Origin: Marvania coccoides
Taxonomy: Eukaryota > Chlorophyta > Trebouxiophyceae > Chlorellales > Chlorellaceae
Length of the DNA stretch: 64,000 nucleotides
Reading direction: 5' to 3'
Assembly (NCBI GenBank): GCA_963854735.1
Contig: OY978103.1
Coordinates: 620,001-684,000, forward strand
Below the pieces are notes generated by a model. The model saw only the letters and a program-made list of their open reading frames with translations. It was not told the origin of the DNA and did no database searches. Positions 19,146-29,234 of this stretch are shown here, one piece after another. Both the position numbers and the translations under genes were made by a program. Position 1 is the first letter of the stretch, and each line of letters opens with the position of its first letter.

Positions 19146-21991
19146 ATGAACGGTCGCCCAGCACTTGCGCGACAGCTGCTTCAAGGTGGGTTTTGTGAGG
19201 CCGATGAAGGGCAGGGCCACCGCTGTGGTTTCCCCTCTATTTCCGAGGCTTAACATCGCACAATGCAACAAATTATCTTCGCAGACTCCACTACCGCTGC
19301 GCTCCCTACCATCTCCCTCCAAGCAAGCCAAATCACCTGTTCTAGTTCCCACTGCTGCGCCGTTGATGAGTCATATTTCCCTCTTTTCCTTCATGGAGGC
19401 TACTGCTGGGGCGGAGGGCAGCAGCTTGGCACCGGCGCAACTGCCAACAACACTGTCCCAAACCCGCTGCTCGGCACAGACGCTTGGTTGCAGGTGATAC
19501 TTGTTCAATACAGAAACACATTTTTTTTTCCCCGTCGGATTATTCGTTCTAAATGGTTTCTTTCTACCGCAGCTCTCTGCGGGAGAAAACTTCACTTGCG
19601 GGGTGACCTTGGACGGGCGTTTGCTGTGCTGGGGAGCACACAACGGGGTTGGGCAGCTCGGAGACGGAACTACCACAGCCAGAGAAACTCCCACGATTAC
19701 CGCAACCAATATGACGTTTTCACACGTCAGCGCTGGAGTGAACACCGCATGCGCTGTTGCAACCGATGGCTCTGGGTATTGCTGGGGTTCCGGCGTAGAC
19801 AACGCGCTGGCAAATAACTCCACCGATGACAAACTGGTGCCTACGTTGATGGCAGGGAATCAGCGCTGGCGGCGGGTGGTGGTTGGCGGTTCCCACGTGT
19901 GCGGCATATTGGACAATGGAAGGTGCATGTGCGCGGGCGACAACACCTTTGGGCAGCTGGGGACGGGCACTTCAGCCAACTCGACAGTTCCAACGCTGAT
20001 TTCAGGGGATCAAGCTTTCGTCGAAATCAGCGCGGGTCTGCGCCACACGTGCGCCATTTCTTTCGCCGGATTCATGTGGTGTTGGGGCCAGGGGGCGCAG
20101 GGGGCGCTGGGAAATAACGCCGAGGTTGACAGCAACGTCCCTATTCGAGTGAATGGAAACACCTGGCTCAGCGTGAGCTGCGGTGCTTCGTACACGGTCG
20201 CACGCGGCGCCGACGGCATATCCTGGGCGTGGGGCAGCAATTCCCAAGGGCAACTGGGCGTTGGATCTGACATACAACGGTCGTTGATTCCAGTTGAAAT
20301 TTCCGGCGATGATGTTTGGGCAGAGATCATCGCGGGGGGCGAAACTTCAGCCGGCATAGGGCAGAATCGGTCAGCTTCAACGTGGGGACGCAACGACAAC
20401 TACCAGCTGGGAGACGGCACTACCACCAACAAGTTTGTGCCCACCGCCATCACAGTTGCGTCAGTTTCTTCTCCGGAAGGTGACGACAACGCACCAGATG
20501 GAGCTGCAGAGGAAGACGGGGGAGGCTCGCCTGTCCCTTGGGTGGTGGCGTTGGTGGGCGTTGGGTGTGCCGTCGCTGGAGCAGCCGCTGTGCTAGGCGG
20601 AATTGCGTGCTGTGGGAAAAAAATAAGAGGGAGCGCTCTGCCAAGAAATGTGGCGCCTCAACCCGATTTCAGCGGCTCCGAATCCCTCTCCGCGTCCTCT
20701 GCCGCTTCCCTGGGCGGCCCCACTTTAGAGGACCACGTTCTGAAATGGGCTGGGACATTGGTCAGCGACTCAAACCCTGGGGCGGCAAGCGAGCCCCCCG
20801 CTCAACTGAAACATCTCGAGTTTGCCTGGAAATCTGTGCGTCCCATCAAAGTGCTGGGGCTGGGCTCCTTCGGAAAAGTATATTTGGCCGAGCTGGGGCA
20901 CGCCCTTGTCGCCATCAAGCTGCTGGTGGATGCCAACGCCGTGATCGCGAGTTCGGTCGACCCAGAGATTGCTGATGAGAGGAAGAGCGTGGCAGTGGTG
21001 TCTCACGACTTGCTGGTGGAAGAAATTTCGATAATGGCGCCGCTGCGGCATCCCAATGCAAGTTCTTTGCTACCATAACCACTATACTATTTTTTCAAAG
21101 CCGGAACCGTATTTAACTTACTTTCTTCGTATTTTCAGGTGGCATTGCTGCTGGGATATAGCTTGCACCCCCCTGCCTTGGCGGTTGATTACTGCTCCCG
21201 TGGTTCGCTGTACGAACTGCTGCAGCGCGGTATCAGTGAGCCTGAACTCGCGAGACAGCTCACTTGGCAGCGCCGTGTGCGCATGGCGGCCGATGCGGCA
21301 GCCGGGCTGCTATATTTGCACTCTAAAAACACCATGCACCGCGACGTCAAGTCCCCAAACCTACTGGTGGCAGCGGATTGGACCGTCAAGGTACGAGAGA
21401 GCTTTGAATGACCGTTTTCATGAGAAAAACGCAATCTGAACCTTCCTTTCTCGCTAATTTCCAGGTGGCTGACGTCGGCATGAGCGGTTTGATGATCCTT
21501 GAAGCCAATGCGCAGTCTACTTCGACAGGAGGAGCTTCCAACCCACGCTGGCTGAGCCCTGAAGTGCTCAGTGGCGGCCGACACACAGGTAATCACGCGA
21601 CATGAACGTCCCACGGCCGCGCTCGTTTTTAACGCAAACTGTTTCTCTCTGGATAGCTGCTGTATCCCAGTTCCTCCTCTTTCTTTCTCTCACAATTGCA
21701 GGAGCTTCCGACGTCTTCTCATTTGGCGTGTGTCTGTGGGAGCTGCTCGTTTGGAAGCTGCCGTGGGAGTCCTCCAATCTCTACTCGATAGTTGTTCAGG
21801 TAGTCCAGGGGAAGCGCCTACAGGTGCCGCCCATTTCGCAAATGGTTGGATTTGGGGACGGACAGCGACCAGTCAAGGCGGTGGAGGCGTACGTGGCCCT
21901 CATGGAGCAATGTTGGACCCAAGAACCTGAAGACCGTCCGAGTTTCCAAACGATTACGGAAGAGCTGCGGCGCTTAGAGAACAGTCCGTAA
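19146..21991 (+). CDS. Receptor-like kinase: RCC1 repeats, one TM helix, TKL kinase (copy 2)
   Basis: Six exons (19146-19185, 19285-19493, 19573-21057, 21139-21390, 21465-21588, 21702-21991) encode a 799-residue paralog of the gene at 9562-12406, with the same exon lengths and phases. The long third exon encodes an identical 495-residue sequence; the differences I found there are all synonymous (for example GGCGG/GGCGT, ACATT/ACGTT, TTTTG/TTTCG). Exon 2, the first RCC1 repeat, differs at about nine bases. The amino-acid changes are A/T, L/F, F/L, K/G, S/G and E/D, giving GGYCWGGG and LLGTDAW here. Near the C-terminus KPED becomes EPED. The GC-AG intron (21058-21138, donor GCAAGT) is conserved. 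One extra base upstream of exon 2 (CTTCGCAG versus CTTGCAG) lies in the intron and leaves the acceptor usable. Confidence 0.8.
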
Positions 21992-22556
21992 ACTAGTTTA
22001 CATCGATTTTGAAACGAATGTGGTACTTGCGCATTAATCTTGCAGTGGGGCAGAAAGGGAAACACAGGGAGGAAATAACAGGGAAGGAGAACGGGGCACC
22101 TGCAACCTTTGATCAGCAGTTGATGATTTAACGCTTGCAAAACTAGCGTAACAAATTTAATTGCCTGGAGAATCAGCATGGATCAGGACATCTGTTGGTG
22201 GGGCTGCAGATGAAGAAGGAGCATGCAGACAGAAGAAGGGACTGGCTGTAAAACTACAATTGAGGGAACAAGAGCTGGGTGTGCAGAATGGAGACAGAAG
22301 TTGAATGAATTTGTCAAATCAATTTATTAAGAAACAAAAGTTAGATAGAACAAAGAAGAAGGAAAATGAGTACGGTCTATTTCTTTCAAATACCCAATGT
22401 CGATTGAAGATAATTAAGCGGGGGAACGAGTCAACAGGGGGAGGACGCCAGCAGAGTGTGCCCGCCATTACTCGCTGCTTTGATTGCCCAGGTCAAAATA
22501 TGAGTAGGGAAAATGTCACGTTTTATGTAGAACAGTGTTGCTCAAATGGTATCAAA
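21992..22556. other. Spacer between convergent kinase genes (copy 2)
   Basis: 565 bp, duplicate of 12407-12973, containing only the 3' flanks of the two genes. No gene or RNA was seen. Confidence 0.6.
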
Positions 22557-25190
22557 TTAAAGAAGTGTGCTCAAGGTGGTGGACACAGCCTCAAAACTGG
22601 GTCGCTCGGCTGGGTCATGCGCCCAGCAGCATTGCATGAGCTCGATGTACCGCTGGAATTTATCAGTGTCGATGGTGTGGATGCTCGCCATGGGAAGATC
22701 AGAGAGCAAAGGAATGGCAGGACGGGTCCCTACTGACACCTTGATGGCGATCTACAGCTCAAGAAAGCGACACACAATTAGAGGTGCGAAGGGAAAACGT
22801 GTAGTTGTCAAAGGAGAATGTGCTTGCGGTGAAGGAAGAAATGGATACTTACCGCGTACGTGGATGGCACTTCCGAGAAGGGAACCTGCTGCACAAGCAG
22901 TTCCCATAGCACAATGCCAAACGCGTAAACATCGGATGCAGTGCTGTACTTCTTGCCGTTGAGCACTTCCGGCTGCAAGGAAAGAAAACATCAAATTCAA
23001 TTCAGTTTTCTGGAAGAAAAATACAAATTAAAATTTGCGCAATAATAATTCCAGACACTTACAGCCAACCACCTAGGATTGCCAGCCCCTCCAGCACTAA
23101 CGCGCGAAACAGAGGCTTTGCTGGCTTCTGCCAGCAGCTTTGAGAGCCCCATGTCGGAGCATTTTACGCTCCAGTCGCCGAAAACCAAAAAGTTCAAAGA
23201 CTTGATGTCTCTGTGCAAAATTTGGGGCGATCTGGAGTGCAAATGGATGCACCCCGCGGCTCCGTCCATAGCCATGCGAATCCTTCGCTCCCATGTGAGC
23301 TCCTCAGCCAAACCACGATCAGCATTAGCCTGTTGAAGGATACTGTAGAGAGATCCCCTTGAAGCGTACTCTGAGAAGAAGAAAGAGCAGGAATAATAAA
23401 TAAAATTAAAGATGTGAAAGGGGATGATGTTACTCAATAATGACATGTTTACGAACTTCAAAGTCTGAGAATATCTTACCAATAGCCAAGCAAGGCGGAT
23501 TCAAACAGAAGCCAGTGAGCAGTACCACGTTAGGGTGGCGTAAGAATGCCATGATGCTGACCTCCTGCATAATTACATACATTCACACATGTGAAAGCAA
23601 CAAATCAGCTGAAATCATTCAGAAAATGCTCTATGCACGTGCATAGCTTACCTTAACGAGCGCCCCTTGCGAAGTGGAGGCAATGTTGCTGTCATCGGTG
23701 AGCGCATGCCAAGCATGAGAGGAAGCCACCAGCTTCAGCCGCTGAGTGTCCACCAGCACCTTGACAGCAACCAGCGTATAGTTCAGCTTGGCCAGAAAAA
23801 CTTTGCCGAAGGCGCCCTGGCCCAGTGTTCTCACCACTTCAACGTCCCGCCAACCAAACGCCAAAGGCACAACGTGCTGGGGGATTTTGCGCGAGGAAAT
23901 CTTCTCCATCGGCGCGTGGCGGGAAATCCAGTTGAGCACAGGATCTTGGGGGGCCCCGTCGGCGAAGCTAGCAACAGCATATGCACCATTCTTGTACACG
24001 GGCAGCATTTTCCCTTGATCGTCAGCTGCCGGACGGTTTCTGCATTTCCTTCGCCAGACGAACACCCCAGCGATGACGCCTGCGATAACATTCGAAAGTA
24101 AATTGGTTGAAAATGGCTTTGCAAAATTCAGTTTTTATAATTATTTGTAATTTTTTCATATGTTTGAGTGCCATCGCACCTGTCACAGCAAGGCCACCTA
24201 CAACACCACCCACTATGGCACCGATATTAGAAGAAGATGAAGGGGCAGGGGCATTAGTAGCAGTGGTAGAAGAGGACGAGTTCGCTTCTTTGGGAGGCGG
24301 TGTGGCAACAATCTCAAGAGGCGGCGACGGCGATGCTGCAGGCACAACAACACCGGGAGCTCCAGAAGGAGCCAATCCGACGTCATCCAGCTCAGGAAGC
24401 AGCACATCATTAATAAAAATGGCAGACTGGCCGTCGCAGTTGATTATGTCAATGACGGCAGTTCCTGCTGGGGAGTCGACAACGTCTACAGTCAAATTTT
24501 GGGTTGGACTGCTGGCCAAGAAGGTGCCAATCGGAACTTGCGCCCCGTCAACGTAGAATGTGATCGGCTTGTCGGAACCCGGGAGGTCCCCTATTGCTGT
24601 TGTTGCTAGCATCGAGGCGTTGTCAAGAAAAGAAGCAAAGTGGAGGTTGAGAATGCCGCCCACGAACTTCCAATCCGCGAGAAGGCTGGCTGGTATGGAG
24701 GCTAAGACTCTCTGAAAAGCCTCGTCCGAAGGTACGATCGCCATGATGTTGCCAGGCATGGGTCCTGAAAGAGCAGGGGAGGGGGGGAATTTCGACATAT
24801 TTAAAATGAAATTTAAATATATGTCGGTGATATGCCGCGAGGGGAGGTGTTTTTAGCGATTTTGAAAAGAAAGACTCGCGGCGAGGTGGAATTTTCGGCA
24901 GCATTGCTCACAGCTCTCACCGAGTTCTGAGTTGGCGGAAGCCGTGAGAATACGGCTCACCCCATCTGCTTGTGCGAAGCGCAACTTGATGGGCTCGCAC
25001 TGACCGGCGAGCACTTCAGACACCTTCAAAGCAGAAATCTGCTGCAGTGCAACAGTGCTCACTGCAAAAAAGCAGGGAATCGGCTGGGAGTGAGAGCGGC
25101 GATATCCAGCTACAATAAACGCAACACGTGCAAGAAAGAATACGAGTACGCACAGTAAAACAATATGGCCGTTATTGGTAGCAGATGCAT
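22557..25190 (-). CDS. Receptor-like kinase: fasciclin (FAS1) domain, TM helix, TKL kinase (copy 2)
   Basis: Eight exons on the minus strand (25190-25154, 25061-24921, 24764-24180, 24079-23652, 23564-23480, 23370-23063, 22972-22853, 22751-22557) give 632 residues, one shorter than copy 1 because exon 1 lacks three bases. Without the first intron the frame would hit a TAG soon after the ATG. With donor GTGCGT at 25153 and acceptor at 25062 it stays open, so the gene is intact. Ectodomain replacements relative to copy 1 include T/A and M/F near the start of the FAS1 fold (now MAIVPSDEAFQRVL), V/I, T/I, E/D, L/V, H/L, T/A, A/S and V/A. The juxtamembrane part has R/C, L/P and L/S, and the kinase shows only K/R before LGQG. 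Motifs HRD and DMG are unchanged. Confidence 0.8.
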
Positions 25191-26615
25191 CTCTTTCTCT
25201 CGCTTATATGAAAAGTCCCAATGGGCTAGCTCCAGAATTAAGCAATCGCGTATTTGCACTAAGGATGTATATAGTTCACTAGTACGGTGAACAGATTATT
25301 TATCAATGGTGAATTATTAAGTTATCCTGGTTCTCTGCGTGCGGCAGAGATGATCAACACATTTCGTTGATATTTTACAAAGGGACTTGAAAATATGAAA
25401 ACGAATAACGACAAACACGAGGGGCAAGAATTTCCCCTACGCGCGGGGAAATTCCGTAATCAAATCGCTCGCGCCCCAAACTCAAGCTTGCACTTAAATA
25501 AACACCAAGACGATGGTTACTGCCAGGTAACTGCAGGTCTCCAGCTTGAGGCTAAGAAGGATCTTCCTTATGTGTCAGCAGCATCGATATCAGACCAAGA
25601 CTCCGCGTATTTCGCGGCACATAGATGCGAGAGGGGCCCACCAGCTTGGCAGCGTCTCTACTTCCTCCTCCGTCGGTTTGGCCGTCCGACTCGTCCTCTT
25701 CAGCACCCCCCATCTCCTGCGACTCTTCTTCTGCAAGGCAGCATACAAAACAGGATCACGAGGTGAAAAATGGGCAACGGCGATGACGGGGCAGGCCTGT
25801 TTCAAGGGCTTCCAAATACAGCTTCCAAATATATTGCACATCGGCGTTTTATGCGTGTATATACGTATTATGCTTAAAATTGATAAGTACGCAACCTACC
25901 CTTTACACATCGATCGCTGCTCTGTCCAGCCGGCCTCGCAGTGGCCAGCTGCTCTGCCAGGGTTCCAGAGTCGCTAGGATCCAGATTTATAGAATTACCA
26001 TGCACCCAAAGTATACAGACATCCACTGCACGGTGAAAAATGATCTCAAAACGTAAACAGTATTTGAAATCAAGTTTTTGTTGCTTTACTTTTTTTTCGT
26101 CGATGTAAATAGTCGTACAGTTTTAAAGATATCCTTTTGTTTGTAGAAGTCTAGATCGAATTCAGCCCTTTAAGCAGCCTGCTCGAAGATTGATAAAGCT
26201 GAACCAGAAACCATACAAAAATCCCGAAAATTCCACAATAATAGTTTTGTGTCTTGTCCAGATATGTGGAATAAACCAATGGGCTGGGCCAATACCCTCT
26301 TAGGGAAGCCTTCTTGCAGGCTGAATGAATCTCCCAGATGTGCCCCTGTCCTGTTGACTGACGGCCGCTGTGCGCAGGGCCATTTGAGCTGGATATATTG
26401 TGCAATTTACATACACTCTGCGCCACTCAAAACCCACCATATCTTAAATCCGCTATAGCTTGGCGCCAAAAACCGCTCGCTGCTTCTACACAAAGCAGCG
26501 AAACGTGACAATCTCAACCTCTTCTGCAGGGATTTACTCCTCGAGAATTAAATCACCAACCTAACACTCAGGTGGTGACTCTCATTGGACTTCCCACGCA
26601 GCCCACACTTCCAAA
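25191..26615. other. Intergenic region with one possible decayed gene
   Basis: 1.4 kb between duplication copy 2 and the RETICULATA-related gene. Apart from a possible two-exon fragment on the minus strand (25552-26025, listed separately), I see no gene. A minus-strand frame at 26151-26426 is open for 91 codons but has no recognisable content. Confidence 0.4.
25552..26025 (-). CDS. Possible two-exon fragment of an unknown hydrophilic protein
   Basis: On the minus strand, exon 26025-25900 (after acceptor CACCGTGCAG) joins exon 25730-25552 through a GTAGGT...CCTTGCAG intron with matching phase. The product, about 100 residues, includes VHGNSINLDPSDSGTLAEQL, an acidic run (EEESQEMGGAEEDESDGQTD), and KLVGPSRIYVPRNTRSLGL before TAG. 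The consistent phase and acidic-then-basic character suggest real coding sequence, but no start codon or upstream exon is clear and no family is recognised. It could be the 3' end of a gene or a remnant. Confidence 0.3.
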
Positions 26616-28376
26616 ATGGCACATATTTCTATGGTTCCCAAAATGCGGTGCGCGTCGCGCTCGCTTGTGGCGAATTCCAGCTCCTTGACGGCTCAGCGAC
26701 GGATGTGCGTGGCGCCCGGCGGCTCCCAGCTGTTGGTGAGCCCAAGAATTGGATCCCTATCTACAAGCACCAAGCAGTTGTTGCGGCAGACGGTGGTCGC
26801 CAGCGTGGCCCACCCCGGCGAGGTAATTTAAGCTTCCCCCATTTATTTCACAAGCCTGCCCCGCCCGCGGGAAGCGCATTTTGCAGCCCCACGGGCTGGC
26901 GCATCAGTGTTCTCGATCTCTCTACCACCCTCTTTTTCTCCCTAAAACCCCGCATTGAATTTTATCCCTCCCCTCTACATCCGCTCGCAGGAACGCGAGG
27001 GCACCAGCTCCATTCTGGCCCACCTCACCGTGCCCACCTCAGGGATGGCCAAGGGCCTGGGCTCCTCCGGGGGTGCCACCATGCAGCGCTCCAAGCTCAG
27101 CCTGCGCCAGGAGCAGCGCTCCACCGCGCCCAAGCTGGACGACGGCATGGGCGGCGGCGGCATCGGCAAGGGCATCTTCAACGGCGGCGGCGGTGACGGC
27201 GGCGACGGCGACGATGATGACTACTTCGATAACTTCGGGGAGGGCGACGGCGACGGCGACGGCGACGGTTTCTTCCGCCGCGTCTTCGGCGAGCTGTACG
27301 ACGCTAAGGCCATCAACGCTGTGCTGCAGGAGTGGTACAAAACCATGGCCGACCTGCCGCTGATACTGCGACAAGCAGCCCAGATGGGACTGTTCTCCTC
27401 GGCGGCGCTGGTGCGCTTCATGTCCATGGACGTGCGTCCCAACGTCACCCGCTTCGTCACCCGCTCCCTCCCCCCGTCCGTATCTCGGGAGGTAGTCGGC
27501 CGCCTGATGGCCGACCCCGCCTTCATGCAGAAGCTGGCGCTGGAGCAGGCGATCACCATCTCCGCGTCGCTGTTCTATGAGGCGCAGGTCCGCGGCGACC
27601 GGTTCATGCACGAGCTGGACTTGGTGGCCACAAACACGCTGGCGCTTGCTGCCGCCAACGCTGCAGTCGTCTACCTGATGTCCCCCACCCGCGCGGCGCC
27701 CGCGCCCGCCCGCCACGCCTGGCAAAATATGCTGTCCAAGCTCCCGAACAACGTGTTCGAGGGCACCACCCCCCTGAAGGCCTACTCAACCAACACGCGC
27801 GTTGCATCGTTCTTCACGAAAGCAGCAGAGCTGTGCGGGGTGGGCATGCTGGCGGGTGCCGCCCAGTCGGGAATGGCGCAGGCCGCGGTGGCGGTGCGCC
27901 GTACCAAGGACCCTAACTACCAGCCCTCGATCCGCATCCCCAGCGTGCAGCAAAGCGCGCTGGGCATGGGCGCTTCGCTTGGTCTGTTTGCCAACGCGCG
28001 CTACCAGGTGATTGCGGGCGTAGACCGCTACCTGTTTGACCACGCCAATTTCCTGTGGAGCTACCTCACGCTGTCTGGGCTGCTGAGGACCTTCAGCACA
28101 GCGGTGGGAGATCAGACCAGGGTGTACCTGCAAGGACTGCCGTCGGCGGCGGCGGCGGCCCCCCAGGTGCGGGAGCGACAAGCCATGGAGGCGCAGCGAC
28201 GGATGATTCAGCAGCGGTACGAGCAGCTGCGGCGGCAGACGGCGGTGGCGACAGGGGCAGCCCCTGCCGCTGCCCCCGCGGCCGGCGGGGCGAAAAAGGT
28301 CAGGAGGAAGAAGAAGAGGAGCGCCGGGTTTGAGATGGGCGTGGGGGGCAGCAGCCCTGCTGTGGCGACAGCGTGA
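26616..28376 (+). CDS. RETICULATA-related (DUF3411) plastid protein
   Basis: Two exons (26616-26822 and 26991-28376) give 530 residues. The N-terminus is rich in Ser, Arg and Val without acids (MAHISMVPKMRCASRSLVAN), as expected of a chloroplast transit peptide. A Gly/Asp stretch (about 125-155) precedes the conserved domain: VLQEWYKTMADLP, SLPPSVSREVVGRLMADPAF, KLALEQAITISASLFYEAQV, and RFMHELDLVATNTLALAAAN. This matches the plant RETICULATA/RER family, integral plastid envelope proteins that affect leaf mesophyll development and chloroplast metabolism in plants. The biochemical role is not established. Several hydrophobic segments in the C-terminal half fit membrane insertion. The tail is Ala-rich, then basic (KKVRRKKKRS). 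It converges with the long WD40/TFIIIC-like gene. Confidence 0.8.
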
Positions 28377-29234
28377 ATTGAAGAATAAATAAAAAGAAAA
28401 ATGACGAGAGAATTTTTTCAACTTCCTCTCTGCCCTTTTTCTTTCTGATTTTTTGGTTTTTTTTTGCACGCATCCCCCCCTACGATATAGTCTAAATAAC
28501 ACCCTTCTCTCATGTGTAGTATAATACTGATGATTTGCCTCCCCTTTAATTTTCCTCCGTTCATGTTAGTTTCCTTGCTGTCTTTTCCTTGTGCCAATAC
28601 ACTGTTGCTGCTCTTCTTCTGTGGGGCGCGCCATTCCCTCAGCCGTCTCTCTCCTTTTTCTCTCTCCTTATTTCTCAACCGGATGAATGACATTGCTTCT
28701 CCCTTTAAAACTTTCTCTCGGGGTATTACGTATATAACCCTCTCAATCATTCCCATTCCTACCCCTCTTGGCGGCAGCTCTCTAGGGCTGCTGTCATGTG
28801 AGGCCCTTTCTCTGGAAAGGGCTCTCCTATTTGCAATGCATTATATTATCCTTAACGAAGTAACGCGAAATTCCTTGAAAAAACGATTTCATCATTCACA
28901 ATATAGCATATCTCGTGGTGTCTTCTGTAACTCACAAAATGAAAGATAAAAGCAGTCAAATCGTCCCAGCCGCCTCCTCCCTACCAGGCTGCCGCATTCC
29001 CCATGCTGAAATCCTCCTCCACCTGCGCCGTCAATATATTTCCCATCTCCTTATGGTATCTGCTAATTCATTTTCACACAAGCAGCACGCATCACCCAAC
29101 AACCAAAGAATGCAGCATAAAGCATAAGCAAAACAAACCGCACACAAAATGTGCGGGTAGCAAGTAAAAAATCGATACAAACGTCGGTCATATCATTCAT
29201 ACTTCGTTCTTTTCTATTCTATCACATCAATGTT
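28377..29234. other. Intergenic region between convergent genes; no gene seen
   Basis: 0.86 kb of pyrimidine-rich sequence with frequent stops. It holds the 3' flanks of the RETICULATA-related gene and of the WD40/TFIIIC-like gene. No RNA gene or repeat was noticed. Confidence 0.5.

Larger units (their letters stand above)
18928..25285. repeat. Tandem segmental duplication, copy 2 (6.4 kb)
   Basis: Direct repeat of 9341-15713 in the same orientation. Both kinase genes are intact here as well. Differences are few in introns and kinase exons and denser in the ectodomain exons. The left flank (17.5-18.93 kb) is expanded relative to the copy-1 flank. The right flank after AGTTCACTAGTAC is unrelated to that of copy 1. 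Confidence 0.95.

Noticed and set aside
24921..25190. Frameshift inactivating FAS1-kinase copy 2
   Set aside because: The seven-base difference resolves into 3 nt in exon 1 and 4 nt in a GT-AG intron, leaving both copies in frame.
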